A stretch of 64,000 bases of DNA from Calliopsis andreniformis (GCF_051401765.1 NW_027480504.1:1860001-1924000), one strand, 5' to 3'. Positions 13,001-27,900 are shown, numbered from the stretch's first letter. Notes: generated by a model from the sequence alone, not told the origin. Numbers and translations: made by a program.

Positions 13001-13850
13001 CCTCAATGCTCATTCCTCAATACTCAACCCTCAATCCTCAACCCTCAATCCTCAAACCTCAATCCCCAACCCTCAATCCTCAATCCTCCGACCTGGAGCC
13101 TCAATCCTCAATATTCAATTGTCAATCCTCAAATCTCAAACCTCAATCCTCAATCCTCAATCCTCAATCCTCCGACCTGAAGCATAAATCTTCAATATTC
13201 AATTGCCAATCCTCAAATCTCAAACCTCAATCCTCAACCCTCAGTCCTCAACCTACACTCCTCAATCGTCAATCCTCAATCGTCAATCCTCTCACCTCAA
13301 CCATCAATCCTCAACCCTTATTCCTCAATCCCCAATTATCAATTCTCAATTCTCAAGAGAAAAACCTCAATTCTCAGTTTTCAATACTCAATCCTCAATC
13401 CTCAATCCTCAATCCTCAATCCTCAGTCCTCAATCTTCAACCCTCAATCCTCAATACTCAACCCTCAGTAATCAATCCTCAATCCTCAATCCTCAATCCT
13501 CAATTCTCAATTCTCAAGTGAAAAACCTCAATTCTCAGTTTTCAATACTCAACACTCAATCTTCAATTTTCAAATCTCAGTCCAAAGACATCAATACTCA
13601 TCACTATGTTTTCAACACTCAGTCCTCAATCTTCAATTATCAATCCCCAATCCTTAATCTTCAATCCTCAATCCTCAATCCTCAACCCTCAATCCTCAAC
13701 CCTTCCATCCTCGATCCTCAATCCTCAATCTTCAATCCTCAATACTCAATACTCTATCCTCAATCCTCAATCCTAAGTCCTCAAGCCTCAACCCTCAATA
13801 TTCAGCTGCCAATCCTCAAATCTCAAACCTCAATCCTCAATCCTCAGTCC
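10060..13850 (+). repeat. Higher-order block D, copy 1 (offset 5,724)
   Basis: Recurs at about 15784-19575 at a constant offset of 5,724. Landmarks: Q islands 10355 and 11833, T islands 10789 and 13356 (2,567 apart), hairpin 12625. Homology to the partner breaks near 13852, where this copy switches into block C and the partner continues into block B sequence. That switch is a recombination junction. Confidence 0.9.
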
Positions 13851-14658
13851 TCATCCTCAAACCACAATCCTCAATCCTCAATCCTCAATCTTCAACCCTC
13901 AATACTCAACCTTCAATAATCAATCCTCAATTCTCAATCCTCAATACTCAATCCTCAATCGTCAATCCTCAATCCCCAATCCTCAATCTTCAGTCCACAA
14001 TCCTCAATCCTCAATCCTCAACCCTCAATCTTCTATACTCAATACTCAATCTTCAATCCTCAATCCTCAATCCTCAACCCTCAATCCTCAGTCCTCAAAC
14101 CTCAATCCCGAATCCTCAATCCTGAATCCTCAATCTTCAGCCCTCAGTCCTCAAAGATCAATTGTCAATCCTCAATCCTCAATAGAATATCCTCAATTCA
14201 CAGTTTTCAATACTGAACCCCATTCTTCAATCTTCAAATCTCAATCCACAAACATCAATTCTCATCACTCAACCATCAACACCCAGTCCTCAATCTTCAA
14301 TCCTCAATCCTCAATCCTCAATCTTCAATCCTCAAAACTCAATACTCAATCCTCAATTCTCAGTCCTCAATACTCATTCCTCTATCCTCAATCGTCAATC
14401 CACAATCCCCAATCCTCAACCTTCAATCCTCAATCCTCAATCCTCACTCCTCAATCCTCAATATTCAACACACAACCCTCAGCCATCAATCCTCTATTCT
14501 CAATACTCAATAGAATATCCTGAGTTCTCATGGTTCAATACTCAATCCACAAAATTCAATAATCAAATCTCAATCCTCAAACATCAATTCTCAACACTCA
14601 ATCCTCAATACTCAGTCCTCTCTCTTCAATCCTCCATCCTCAATCCTCAACCCTCAAT
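13851..14658 (+). repeat. Higher-order block C, copy 2 (offset 5,319)
   Basis: Second copy of about 8530-9339. It is spliced directly onto the truncated end of block D, next to a CAGTCCTCATCCTC junction. It carries the same degenerate hairpin relative near 14518. Confidence 0.85.
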
Positions 14659-15783
14659 TCTCAGTCATCAATACTCAATCTGCAATACTCAATCCTCAAT
14701 CCTCAATCCTCAATTCTCAACCCTCAATCCTCATTCCTCAAACCTCAATCCTCAACCCTCAGCCCTCATCCTCAATTCTCAATTCTCAATCCTCAATCCT
14801 CAATCCCCAATCTTCAATCCTCAATAATCAATCTCCAATCCTAGATACTCAATCCCCAATCTTCAATCCTTAATCCTCAACCTTCAATCCTCATTCCCCA
14901 GTCCTCAATCTTCAATCCTCAATGCTCAATCCTCAATCCTCAATCATCATTCCTCAATCCTCAGCCCTCAACCCTCAAACCTCAATCCTCAACCGTCAGT
15001 CCTCGTCCTCAATCGTCAACCCTCAATCCTCAATCCTCAATCTTCAATCCTCAATACTCAATATTCAATACACAATCCTCAATCTTCAATCCTCAATCTT
15101 CAATCCTCAATCCTCCATCCTCAATCCTCAACCCTCAATTCTCAGTCATCAATACTCAATCTGCAATACTCAATCCTCAATCCTCAATCCTCAATTCTCA
15201 ACCCTCAATCCTCATTCCTCAAACCTCAATCCTCAACCCTCAGCCCTCATCCTCAATTCTCAATTCTCAATCCTCAATCCTCAATCCTCAATCTTCAATC
15301 CTCAATCCTCAATCCTCAATCCTCAATCCTCAATCCTCAATCTTCAATCCCTAATACTCAATCTTCAATCCTCAATCCTCAGTCCCCAAACCTCAATCCT
15401 GAATTTTCAATACTCAACCTTCAAGCCTCAATCCCCAGTCCTCAATACTCAACCACCAATCCTCAATTCTCAATACTCAATAGAATATCCTGAATTCTCA
15501 GGACCCAATACTCAAACCTCAATCCTCAACCCTCAGCCCTCATCCTCCATCCTCAATCCTCAATCCTCAATCCTCAATCCTCAATCCTCAGTCCTCAATC
15601 TTCAATCCTAGATCCTCAACCCTCAATTCTCAATCCTCATTCCTCAATCCTCATTCTTCAATCCTCAATACCCAATCCTCAATCCTCAATCCTCAATCTT
15701 CAATCCTCAATAATCAATCTCCAATCCTACATCCTCAATTCCCAATCCTCAATCATTAATCCTCAATCTTCAATCCTCAATCC
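14632..15783 (+). repeat. Local duplication zone (481-base step)
   Basis: A ~160-base stretch containing CAATCTGCAATACTC occurs at about 14632-14790 and again about 481 bases later (about 15113-15270). A hairpin lies at 15488. The right part (about 15570-15780) matches about 22955-23160 and about 24190-24395, sharing a CCTAGATCC landmark followed by two CTCATTCC variants. Confidence 0.75.
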
Positions 15784-18700
15784 TCATTCCTCAAACCTCA
15801 ATCCTCAACCCTCAGTCCTCATCCTCAATTCTCATTCCTCAAACCTCAATCCTCAACCCTCAGTCCTCATCCTCAATTCTCAATCCTCAATCCTCAATCC
15901 TCAATCCTCAATCTTCAATCCTCAATATTCAATCCTCAATCCTCAATCCTCAATCCTCGATCCTCAATCCTCAATTCTCAATCCTCAATCCTCAATCCTC
16001 AATCCTGAACCTTCAATCCTCACCCTTCAATACCCAATCCTCAATCCTCAAACCTTAATTGTAAATCCTCAATCCAATATCGCCAATACTCAGTTTTCAT
16101 TAGTCAATCCACATTCTTCAGTCTTCAAATCCCAATCCTCAAACATAAATACTCAACACCCGATCCTCAACCCTCAGTCCTCAATCTTCAATCTTCAACC
16201 CTCAATCCTCAATCTTCAATCCCCAATACTCAATCCTCAATCCTCCGACCTGGAGCCTCAATCCTTAATATTCAATTTTCAATCCTCAAATCTCAAACCT
16301 CAATCCTCAATCCTCAATCCTCAATCCTCCGACCTGAAGCATCAATCCTCAATATTCAATTGCCAATCCTAAAATCTCAAACCTCAATCCTCAACCCTCA
16401 GTCCTCAACCTGCACTCCTCAATCGTCAATCCTCAAACGTCAATCCTCTCACCTCAACCATCAATCCTCAACCCTTAATCCTCAATCCCCAATTCTCAAT
16501 TCTCAATTCTCAAGAGAAAAACCTCAATTCTCTGTTTTCAATACTCAATCCTCAATCCTCAATCCTCAATCCTCAATCCTCAGTCCTCAATCTTCAACCC
16601 TCAATCCTCAATACTCAACCCTCAGTAATCAATCCTCAATCCTCAATCCTCAATCCTCAATTCTCAATTCTCAAGTGAAAAACCTCAATTCTCAGTTTTC
16701 AATACTCAACACTCAATCTTCAATTTTCAAATCTCAGTCCACAGACATCAATACTCATCACTCTGTTTTCAACACTCAGTCCTCAATCTTCAATCATCAA
16801 TCCCCAATCCTTAATCTTCAATCCTCAATCCTCAATCCTCAACCCTCAATCCTCAACCCTTCTATCCTCGATCCTCAATCCTCAATCTTCAATACTCAAT
16901 ACTCAATACTCTATCCTCAATCCTCAATCCTAAGTCCTCAAGCCTCAACCCTTATTATTCAGCTGTCAATCCTCAAATCTCAAACCTCAAACCTCAACCC
17001 TCAGTCCTCAATCTTCAATCCTCAATCGTCAAACCTCAATGGTCAATCCTCACACCTCAACAATCAATCCTCAGCACTTAATCCTCATTCCCCAATCCTC
17101 AATTCTCAATTCTCAAGAGAAAAACCTCAATTCTCAGTTATCAACACTCAATCGTCAATCTTCAATCTTCAAATCTTAGTTCTCAAACATCAATCCTCAA
17201 TACTCTCTCCTCAATCCTCAATCCTCAATCCTCAATCCTCATCCCTCAATACTTAACCAGCAATTTTGAATCCTCAATCCTCAATCCTCAATCCTCGATC
17301 CTCAATCCTCAATTCTCAATTCTCAATCCTCTAACCTCGATCCTCAATCCACAATTCTCAATCCTCAAACTTCAACCCTCGGTCATCAATCCTCAAACCG
17401 CAATACTCTATCCTCAACCTTCGATCCTCAATCCTCGACCCTCTATCCTTAATTCTCAATCCTCAATCCTCAATCCTCAATGCTGAACCTTCAATCCTCA
17501 CCCTTCAATACCCAATCCTCAATCCTCAAACATTAATTGTAAATCCTCAATCCAATATCGCCAATACTCAGTTTTCATTAGTCAATCCACATTCTTCAGT
17601 CTTCAAATCCCAATCCTCAAACATAAATACTCAACACCCGATCCTCAACCCTCAGTCCTCAATCTTCAATCTTCAACCCTCAATCCTCAATCTTCAATCC
17701 CCAATACTCAATCCTCAATCTTCAATCCTCTATCCTCAATCCTCAATCATCAATCCTGTATACTCAATCCTCAATCCTCAATCCTCGATCCTCATTCCTC
17801 GATGCTCAATCCACTATCCTCAATACCCAATCCTCAATCCTCAATCGTCAATCCTCAAACATCAATCCTCAATCTTCAATCCCTAATACTCAAACTTCAA
17901 TCCTCAATCCTCAGTGCTCAACCCTCAATCCTGAATCTTCAATACTCAACCTTCAAGCCTCAATCCTCAGTCCTCAATCCTCGATCCTCAATCTTCAATC
18001 CTCAATATCCTATCTTCAATCCTCAATCCTCAATCCTCAATCCTCAATATTCAATCATCAATACTAAATCTTCAATCCTCAATCCTCAATCCTCAATCCT
18101 CAAACCTCAACCCTCAATATTCAACACACAACCCTCAGCCATGAATCCTCAATACTCAACCATCAATCCTCAATTCTCAATACTCAATCCTCAATCGCCA
18201 ATCCTCAATCCCCAATCATCAATCTTCAATCCTCAATCCTCAGTCCTCAAACCTCAATCCTGAATCTTCAATACTCAACCTTCAAGCCTCAATCCTCAGT
18301 CCTCAATACTCAACCATCAATCCTCAATTCTCAATACTCAATAGAATATCCTGAATTCTCAGGACTCAATACTCAAACCTCAATCCTCAACCCTCAGGCC
18401 TCATCCTCCATCCTCAATCCTCTATCCTCAATACCCAATCCTCAATCTTCAGACCTCAATCATCAGTCCTCAATTCTCAATCCTCAGTCCTCAATCCTCA
18501 GTCGTCAAACCTCAATCCCTGACCCTCTGCCCTCATCCTCAACCCTCAGTCTTCAATCCTCAGTCCTCAGTCCTCAAACCTCAACCCTCAACCCTCAGAC
18601 ATCATCCTCAATACTCAATTCTCAATGCTCGATCCTCAATCTTCAATCCTCAATATTCAATCTTCAATCCTCAATCCTCAATCCTCAATCCTCAATACTC

Positions 18701-19575
18701 CGTCCTCAATCCTCAACCCTCAATCCTCAATGCTCATTCCTCAATACTCAACCCTCAATCCTCAACCCTCAATCCTCAAACCTCAATCCCCAACCCTCAA
18801 TCCTCAATCCTCCGACCTGGAGCCTCAATCCTCAATATTCAATTGTCAATCCTCAAATCTGAAACCTCAATCCTCAATCCTCAATCCTCAATCCTCCGAC
18901 CTGAAGCATAAATCTTCAATATTCAATTGCCAATCCTCAAATCTCAAACCTCAATCCTCAACCCTCAGTCCTCAACCTACACTCCTCAATCGTCAATCCT
19001 CAATCGTCAATCCTCTCACCTCAACCATCAATCCTCAACCCTTATTCCTCAATCCCCAATTATCAATTCTCAATTCTCAAGAGAAAAACCTCAATTCTCA
19101 GTTTTCAATACTCAATCCTCAATCCTCAATCCTCAATCCTCAATCCTCAGTCCTCAATCTTCAACCCTCAATCCTCAATACTCAACCCTCAGTAATCAAT
19201 CCTCAATCCTCAATCCTCAATCCTCAATTCTCAATTCTCAAGTGAAAAACCTCAATTCTCAGTTTTCAATACTCAACACTCAATCTTCAATTTTCAAATC
19301 TCAGTCCAAAGACATCAATACTCATCACTATGTTTTCAACACTCAGTCCTCAATCTTCAATTATCAATCCCCAATCCTTAATCTTCAATCCTCAATCCTC
19401 AATCCTCAACCCTCAATCCTCAACCCTTCCATCCTCGATCCTCAATCCTCACTCTTCAATCCTCAATACTCAATACTCTATCCTCAATCCTCAATCCTAA
19501 GTCCTCAAGCCTCAACCCTCAATATTCAGCTGCCAATCCTCAAATCTCAAACCTCAATCCTCAATCCTCAGTCCT
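15784..19575 (+). repeat. Higher-order block D, copy 2 (offset 5,724)
   Basis: Second copy of 10060-13850: Q islands 16079 and 17557, T islands 16513 and 19080 (again 2,567 apart), hairpin 18349. Differences seen include TCAGTTTT to TCTGTTTT near 16531 and CAATACTCAATC to CAATACTAAATC near 18062. At its right end it passes without a break into block B copy 2. Confidence 0.9.
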
Positions 19576-21535
19576 CAATCCTCAATCCTCAACCGTCAAA
19601 CCTCAATGGTCAATCCTCACACCTCAACAATCAATCCTCAGCCCTTAATCCTCTTTCCCCAATCCTCAATTCTCAATTCTCAAGAGAAAAACATCAATTC
19701 TCAGTTATCAACACTCAATCGTCAATCTTCAATCTTCAAATCTTAGTTCTCAAACATCAATCCTCAATACTCTCTCCTCAATCCTCAATCCTCATCCCTC
19801 AATACTTAACCAGCAATTTTCAATCCTCAATCCTCAATCCTCAATCCTCGTTCCTCAATCCTCAATTCTCAATCCTCAATCCTCAATCCTCAATCCTGAA
19901 CCTTCAATCCTCACCCTTCAATACCCAATCCTCAATCCTCAAACCTTAATTGTAAATCCTCAATCCAATATCGCCAATACTCAGTTTTCATTAGTCAATC
20001 CACATTCTTCAGTCTTCAAATCCCAATCCTCAAACATAAATACTCAACACCCGATCCTCAACCCTCAGTCCTCAATCTTCAATCTTCAACCCTCAATCCT
20101 CAATCTTCAATCCCCAATACTCAATCCTCAATCCTCCGACCTGGAGCCTCAATCCTCAATATTCAATTTTCAATCCTCAAATCTCAAACCTCAACCCTCA
20201 GTCCTCAATCCTCAATCCTCAATCGTCAAACCTCAATCCTCAATCCTCAATCCTCAATCCTCATCCCTCAATACTTAACCAGCAATTTTGAATCCTCAAT
20301 CCTCAATCCTCAATCCTCGATCCTCAATCCTCAATTCTCAATTCTCAATCCTCTAACCTCGATCCTCAATCCATAATTCTCAATCCTCAAACTTCAACCC
20401 TCGGTCATCAATCCTCAAACCGCAATACTCTATCCTCAACCTTCGATCCTCAATCCTCGACCCTCTATCCTTAATTCTCAATCCTCAATCCTCAATCCTC
20501 AATGCTGAACCTTCAATCCTCACCCTTCAATACCCAATCCTCAATCCTCAAACCTTAATTGTAAATCCTCAATCCAATATCGCCAGTACTCAGTTTTCAT
20601 TAGTCAATCCACATTCTTCAGTCTATAAATCCCAATCCTCAAACATAAATACTCAACACCCGATCCTCAACCCTCAGTCCTCAATCTTCAATCTTCAACC
20701 CTCAATCCTCAATCCTCAATCCCCAATCTTCAATCCTCAATAATCAATCTCCAATCCTCAATCCTCAATCCTCAATCCTCAATCCCCAATCTTCAATCCT
20801 CAATAATCAATCTCCAATCCTAGATCCTCAACCCTCAATCCTCAATCCTCAATCCTCGATCCTCATTCTTCAACCCTCAATACCCAATCCTCAATCATCA
20901 ATCCTCTATCAACAATCCTTAATTCTCAATCCTCAATCCTCAGTCCTCAGCCGTCAAACCTCAATCCCCGAACCTCAGCCCTCATCCTCAATCCTCAGTC
21001 CTCAATCCTCAGTCCTCAGTCCTCAAACCTCAACCCTCAAACCTCAGACATCATCCTCAATCCTCAATCCTCAATGCTCAATCCTCAATCTTCAATTCTC
21101 AATACTCAATCTTCAATCCTCAATCGTCTGTCCTCAAACCTCATTTCTGAATCCTCAATACTCAACCTTCAATCCTCAATGCTCAGTCCTCAGTACTCAA
21201 CCATCAATCCTCAATTCTCAATACTCAATAGAATATCCTGAATTCTCAGGATTCAATACTCAAACCTCAATCCTCAACCCTCAGCCCTCATCCTCCATCA
21301 TCAATCCTCAATCCTCAATCCTCATTCTTCAATCCTCAGTACTCAATATTCAATCCCCAATCCTCAATCCTAAATCCTCAATCCTCAATCCTCAATCCTC
21401 AATCCTCAACCCTCAATCCTCATTCCTCAAACCTCAATCCTCAACCCTCAGTCCTCATCCTCAATTCTCAATCCTCAATCCTCAATCCTCAATCCTCAAT
21501 CCTCAACCCTCAGACATCATCCTCAATCCTCAATC
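17485..21535 (+). repeat. Higher-order block B (core-type), copy 2
   Basis: Partner of 2100-6110; overlaps block D because the two block definitions come from different pairs. Q islands at 19970, 20579 (with a CAGTACT change) and hairpin at 21236. It lacks two heptamers near 19790 that are present in copy 1. Confidence 0.85.
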
Positions 21536-21539
21536 CTCA

Positions 21540-22260
21540 ATCCTCAATCCTCAATCCTCATCCCTCAATACTTAACCAGCAATTTTGAATCCTCAATCCT
21601 CAATCCTCAATCCTCGATCCTCAATCCTCAATTCTCAATTCGCAATCCTCTAACCTCGATCCTCAATCCACAATTCTCAATCCTCAAACTTCAACCCTCG
21701 GTCATCAATCCTCAAACCGCAATACTCTATCCTCAACCTTCGATCCTCAATCCTCGACCCTCTATCCTTAATTCTCAATCCTCAATCCTCAATCCTCAAT
21801 GCTGAACCTTCAATCCTCACCCTTCAATACCCAATCCTCAATCCTCAAACCTTAATTGTAAATCCTCAATCCAATATCGCCAATACTCAGTTTTCATTAG
21901 TCAATCCACATTCTTCAGTCTATAAATCCCAATCCTCAAACATAAATACTCAACACCCGATCCTCAACCCTCAGTCCTCAATCTTCAATCTTCAACCCTC
22001 AATCCTCAATCCTCAATCCCCAATCTTCAATCCTCAATAATCAATCTCCAATCCTCAATCCTCAATCCTCAATCCTCAATCCCCAATCTTCAATCCTCAA
22101 TAATCAATCTCCAATCCTAGATCCTCAACCCTCAATCCTCATTCCTCAAACCTCAATCCTCAACCCTCAGTCCTCATCCTCAATTCTCAATCCTCAATCC
22201 TCAATCCTCAATCCTCAATCCTCAACCCTCAGACATCATCCTCAATCCTCAATCCTCAAT
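21540..22260 (+). repeat. Tandem partial duplications (1,297 and 719 steps)
   Basis: The ATACTTAACC landmark at 20271 recurs at 21568 (1,297 later), with its downstream stretch including the Q island at 21876. The next ~120 bases (about 22134-22260) repeat about 21415-21540, 719 bases upstream. The two steps together show two successive local duplications. Confidence 0.8.
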
Positions 22261-22264
22261 CCTC

Positions 22265-22925
22265 AATCCTCAATCCTCAATCCTCAGTCGTCAAACCTCA
22301 ATCCCTGACCCTCTGCCCTCATCCTCAACCCTCAGTCTTCAATCCTCAGTCCTCAGTCCTCAAACCTCAATCCTCAACCCTCAGACATCATCCTCAATAC
22401 TCAATCCTCAATCCTCGATCCTCAATCTTCAATCCTCAATATCCAATCTTCAATACTCAACCCTCAATCCTCAATCCTCAATCCTCCGTCCTCAATCCTC
22501 AACCCTCAATCCTCAATGCTCAATCCTCAATACTCAACCCTCAATCCTCAATCCTCAATCCTTAAACTTCAATCCCCAATCCTCAATCCTCAATCCTCCG
22601 ACCTGGAGCCTCAATCCTCAATATTCAATTGTCAATCCTCAAATCTCAAACCTCAATCCTCAATCCTCAATCCTCAATCCTCCGACCTGAAGCATCAATC
22701 CTCAATATTCAGTTGCCAATCCTCAAATCTCAAACCTCAATCCTCAATCCTCAATCCTCAACATTTAATGCTCAATCCTCGATCCTCAATCCTCAGTCAT
22801 TAATTATCAATCCTCAATATTCAATCCTCAATCCTCAGACCTCAAGCCTCAACACTCAATATTCAATTGTCAATCATAAACTCACAGCACTCAAACCTCA
22901 CCCCTCAGTCCTCAATCCTCAGTCC
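22265..22925 (+). repeat. Fragment of block A (offset 21,007)
   Basis: Matches about 1258-1918 (and 7620-8280), including the CCGACCTGGAG / CCGACCTGAAG pair and the CAACATTTAATGC variant. It diverges after about 22925, where block A goes on to an ACCATCAATCATC stretch that is absent here. Confidence 0.85.
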
Positions 22926-22954
22926 TCAATCATCAATCCTCAATCCTCAATCCT

Positions 22955-23695
22955 CAATCCTCAATCCTCAGTCCTCAATCTTCAATCCTAGATCCTCAAC
23001 CCTCAATTCTCAATCCTCATTCCTCAATCCTCATTCTTCAATCCTCAATACCCAATCCTCAATCCTCAATCCTCAAACTTCAATCCTCAATAATCAATCT
23101 CCAATCCTACATCCTCAATTCCCAATCCTCAATCATTAATCCTCAATCTTCAATCCTCAATCGCCAGTCCTCAATCTTGAATCCTCAATGCTCAATCCTC
23201 AATCCTCAAGCCTCAGTCCTCAATCCTCAATCCTCAATCCTCAAACCTCAATCCTCAATATCCAATCTTCAATCCTCAATCCTCAATCCTCAATCCTCAA
23301 TCCTCAACCCTCAGACATCATCCTCAATCCTTAATCCTCAATCCTCAATCCTCAACCTTCAATCCTCAATACTCAATCTTCAATCCTCAATCCTCGGCCC
23401 TCAAACCTCAATTCTGAATCCTCAATACTCAACCTTCAATCCCCAATCCTCAGTCCTCAGTACTCAACCATCAATCCTCAATTCTCAATACTCAATAGAA
23501 TATCCTGTATTCTCAGGATTCAATACTAAAACCTCAATCCTCAACCCTCAGCCCTCATCCTCCATCATCAATCCTCAATCCTCAATCCTCAATCTTCAAT
23601 CCTCAGTACTCAATATTCAATCCCCAATCCTCAATCCTCAATCCTCAATCCTCAATCCTCAATCCTCAATCCTCAACCCTCAATCCTCATTCCTC
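22955..23695 (+). repeat. 1,235-base tandem duplication, copy 1
   Basis: Defined by CCTAGATCC (22987), an ATCTTGAATCC variant near 23175 and a hairpin broken in its 5' arm (TCCTGT near 23504). The whole stretch recurs 1,235 bases downstream with the same broken hairpin, so the break predates the duplication. Confidence 0.88.
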
Positions 23696-24189
23696 AAACC
23701 TCAAACCTCAATCCTCAACCGTCAGTCCTCGTCCTCAATCGTCAACCCTCAATCCTCAATCCTCAATCTTCAATCCTCAATACTCAATATTCAATACACA
23801 ATCCTCAATCTTCAATCCTCAATCATCAATCCTCAATCCTCAATCCTCAATCCTCAGTCCTCATTCTTCAATCCTCAATACCCAATCCTCAATCTTCAAT
23901 CCTCAATCCTCAATCCTCAATCTTCAATCCTCAATCCTCAATCCTCAATCCTCAATCCTCAATCTTCAATCCCTAATACTCAATCTTCAATCCTCAATCC
24001 TCAGTCCCCAGACCTCAATCCTGAATTTTCAATACTCAACCTTCAAGCCTCAATCCCCAGTCCTCAATACTCAACCACCAATCCTCAATTCTCAATACTC
24101 AATAGAATATCCTGAATTCTCAGGACCCAATACTCAAACCTCAATCCTCAACCCTCAGCCCTCATCCTCCATCCTCAATCCTCAATCCT

Positions 24190-24930
24190 CAATCCTCAAT
24201 CCTCAGTCCTCAATCTTCAATCCTAGATCCTCAACCCTCAATTCTCAATCCTCATTCCTCAATCCTCATTCTTCAATCCTCAATACCCAATCCTCAATCC
24301 TCAATCCTCAATCTTCAATCCTCAATAATCAATCTCCAATCCTACATCCTCAATTCAGAATCCTCAATCATTAATCCTCAATCTTCAATCCTCAATCGCC
24401 AGTCCTCAATCTTGAATCCTCAATGCTCAATCCTCAATCCTCAAGCCTCAGTCCTCAATCCTCAATCCTCAATCCTCAAACCTCAATCCTCAATATCCAA
24501 TCTTCAATCGTCAATCCTCAATCCTCAATCCTCAATCCTCAACCCTCAGACATCATCCTCAATCCTTAATCCTCAATCCTCAATCCTCAACCTTCAATCC
24601 TCAATACTCAATCTTCAATCCTCAATCCTCGGCCCTCAAACCTCAATTCTGAATCCTCAATACTCAACCTTCAATCCCCAATCCTCAGTCCTCAGTACTC
24701 AACCATCAATCCTCAATTCTCAATACTCAATAGAATATCCTGTATTCTCAGGATTCAATACTAAAACCTCAATCCTCAACCCTCAGCCCTCATCCTCCAT
24801 CATCAATCCTCAATCCTCAATCCTCAATCTTCAATCCTCAGTACTCAATATTCAATCCCCAATCCTCAATCCTCAATCCTCAATCCTCAATCCTCAATCC
24901 TCAATCCTCAACCCTCAATCCTCATTCCTC
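24190..24930 (+). repeat. 1,235-base tandem duplication, copy 2
   Basis: Second copy of 22955-23695. It has its own changes, for example CAATTCAGAATCC near 24352 where copy 1 has CAATTCCCAATCC, and ATCGTCAATCC near 24508. The broken hairpin near 24739 again has TCCTGT. Confidence 0.88.
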
Positions 24931-27900
24931 AAACCTCAATCCTCAACCCTCAGTCCTCATCCTCAATTCTCAATCCTCAATCCTCAATCCTCAATCCTCA
25001 ACCTTCAATCCTCAATATTCAATCCTCAATCCTCAATCCTCAGTCGTCAAACCTCAATCCCTGACCCTCTGCCCTCATCCTCAACCCTCAGTCTTTAATC
25101 CTCAGTCCTCAGTCCTCAAACCTCAATCCTCAACCCTCAGACATCATCCTCAATCCTCAATCCTCAATCCTCAATCCTCAATCCTCAATCTTCAATCCCT
25201 AATACTCAACCTTCAATCCTCAATCCTCAGTCCCCAAACCTCAATCCTGAATGTTCAATACTCATCCTTCAAGCCTCAATCCTCAGTCCTCAATACTCAA
25301 CCATCAATCCTCAATTCTCAATACTCAATAGAATATCCTGAATTCTCAGGACTCAATACTCAAACCTCAATCCTCAACCCTCAGCCCTCATCCTCCATCC
25401 TCAATCCTCAATCTTCAATCCTCAATAATCAATCTCCAATCCTACATCCTCAATCCCCAATCCTCAATCCTTAATCCTCAATCTTCAATCCTCAATCGCC
25501 AGTCCTCAATCTTCAATCCTCAATGCTCAATCCTCAACCCTCAAGCCTCAGTCCTCAATCCTCAATCCTCAATCCTCAAACCTCAATCCTCAACCGTCAG
25601 TCCTCGTCCTCAATCCTCAACCCTCAATCCTCAATGCCCAATCTTCAATCTCCAATCCTAGATCCTCAATCCTCAATCCTCAATCCCCAATCTTCAATCC
25701 TCAATAATCAATCTCCAATCCTAGATCCTCAATCCTCAATCCTCAATCCCCAATCTTCAATCCTAAATAATCAATCTCCAATCCTAGATCCTCAACCCTC
25801 AATCCTCAATCCTCAATTCTCAATCCTCACTCTTCAATCCTCAATACCCAATCCTCAATCTTCAATTCCTCCATCAACAATCCTGAATTCTCAATCCTCA
25901 ATCCTCAGTCCTCAGTCGTCAAACCTCAATCCCCGAACCTCGGCCCTCATCCTCAATCCTCAGTCCTCAATCCTAAGTCCTCAGTCCTCAAACCTCAATC
26001 CTCAACCCTCAGACATCATCCTCAATCCTTAATCCTCAATCCTCAGTCCTCAACCTTCAATCCTCAATACTCAATCTTCAATCCTCAATCCTCAGCCCTC
26101 AAACCTCAATACTGAATCCTCAATACTCAACCTTCAATCCTCAATCTTCAGTCCTCAGTACTCAACCATCGATCCTCAATTCTCAGTACTCAATAGAATA
26201 TCCTGAATTCTCAGGATTCAATACTCAAACCTCAATCCTCAACCCTCAGCCCTCATCCTCCATCATCAATCCTCAATCCTCAATCCTCAATCTTCAATCC
26301 TCAGTACTCAATATTCAATCCCCAATCCTCAATCCTCAATCCTCAATCCTCAATCCTCAATCCTCAATCATCAACCCTCAATCCTCATACCTCAAACCTC
26401 AATCCTCAACCCTCAGTCCTCATCCTCAATTCTCAATCCTCAATCCTCAATCCTCAATCCTCAATCTTCAATCCTCAATAATCAATCTCCAATCCTAGAT
26501 CCTCAATCCACAATCTTCAATCCTTAATTCTCAATCTTCAATCCTCAATACCCAGTCTTCAATCTTCAATCCTCAATGCTCAATCCTCACTGCTCAATCC
26601 TCAGTCCTCAATCCTCAGTCCTCAATCCTCAAACCTCAATCCTCTACCGTCAGTCCTCGACCTCAATCCTCAAACCTCAATCCTCAATCCTCAATATTCA
26701 ATCATCAATACTCAATCTTCAATCCTCAATCCTCAATCCTCAATCCTCAATCCTGAACCCTCAATATTCAACACACAACCACCAGCCATGAATCCTCAAT
26801 ACTCAACCATCAATCGTCAACTCTCAATACTCAACAGAATATCCTGAATTCTCAGGACTCAATACTCAAACCTCAATCCTCAACCCTCAGCCCTCATCCT
26901 CCATCCTCAATCCTCTATCCTCAATACCCAATCCTCAATCTTCAATCCTCAATCATCAATCCGCAATTCTCAATCCTCATACCTCAATCCTCAGTCGTCA
27001 AACCTCAATCCCTGACCCTCTGCCCTCATCCTCAACCGTCAGTCTTCAACCCTCAGTCCTCAGTCCTCAAACCTCAATCCTCAAACCTCTGTCATCATCC
27101 TCAATCATCAATCCTCAATCCTCAATCCTCAATCTTCAATCCCTAATACTCAATCTTCAATCCTCAATCCTCAGTCCTCAAACCTCAATCCTGAATCTTC
27201 AATACTCAACCTTCAAGCCTCAATCCTCAGTCCTCAATCCTCGATCCTCAATCTTCAATCCTCAATATCCAATCTTCAATTCTCAATCCTCAATCCTCAA
27301 TCCTCAACCTTCAATCCTCAATACTCGATCTTCAATCCTCAATCCTCAGCCCTCAAACCTCAATTCTGAATCCTCTATACTCAACCTTCAATCCTCAATC
27401 CTGAGTCCTCAGTACTCAACCATCAATCCTCAATTCCCAATACTCAATAGAATATCCTGAATTCTCAGGATTCAATACTCAAACCTCAATCCTCGACCCT
27501 CAGCCCTCATCCTCCATCATCAATCCTCAATCCTCAATCCTCAATCTTCAATCCTGAGTACTCAATATTCAATCCCCAATCCTCAATCCTCAATCCTCAA
27601 TCCTCAATCCTCAATCCTCAATCCTCAACCCTCAATCCTCGTTCCTCAAACCTCAATCCTCAACCCTCAGTCCTCATCCTCAATTCTCAATCCTCAGTCC
27701 TCATCCTCAATTCTCAATCCTCAATCCTCAATCCTCAATCCTCAATCTTCAATCCTCAATCCTCAATCCTCAATCCTCAACCCTCAATATTCAACACACA
27801 ACCCTCAGCCATGAATCCTCAATACTCAACCATCAATCCTCAATTCTCAATACTCAATCCTCAATCGCCAATCCTCAATCCCCAATCCTCAATCTTCAAT

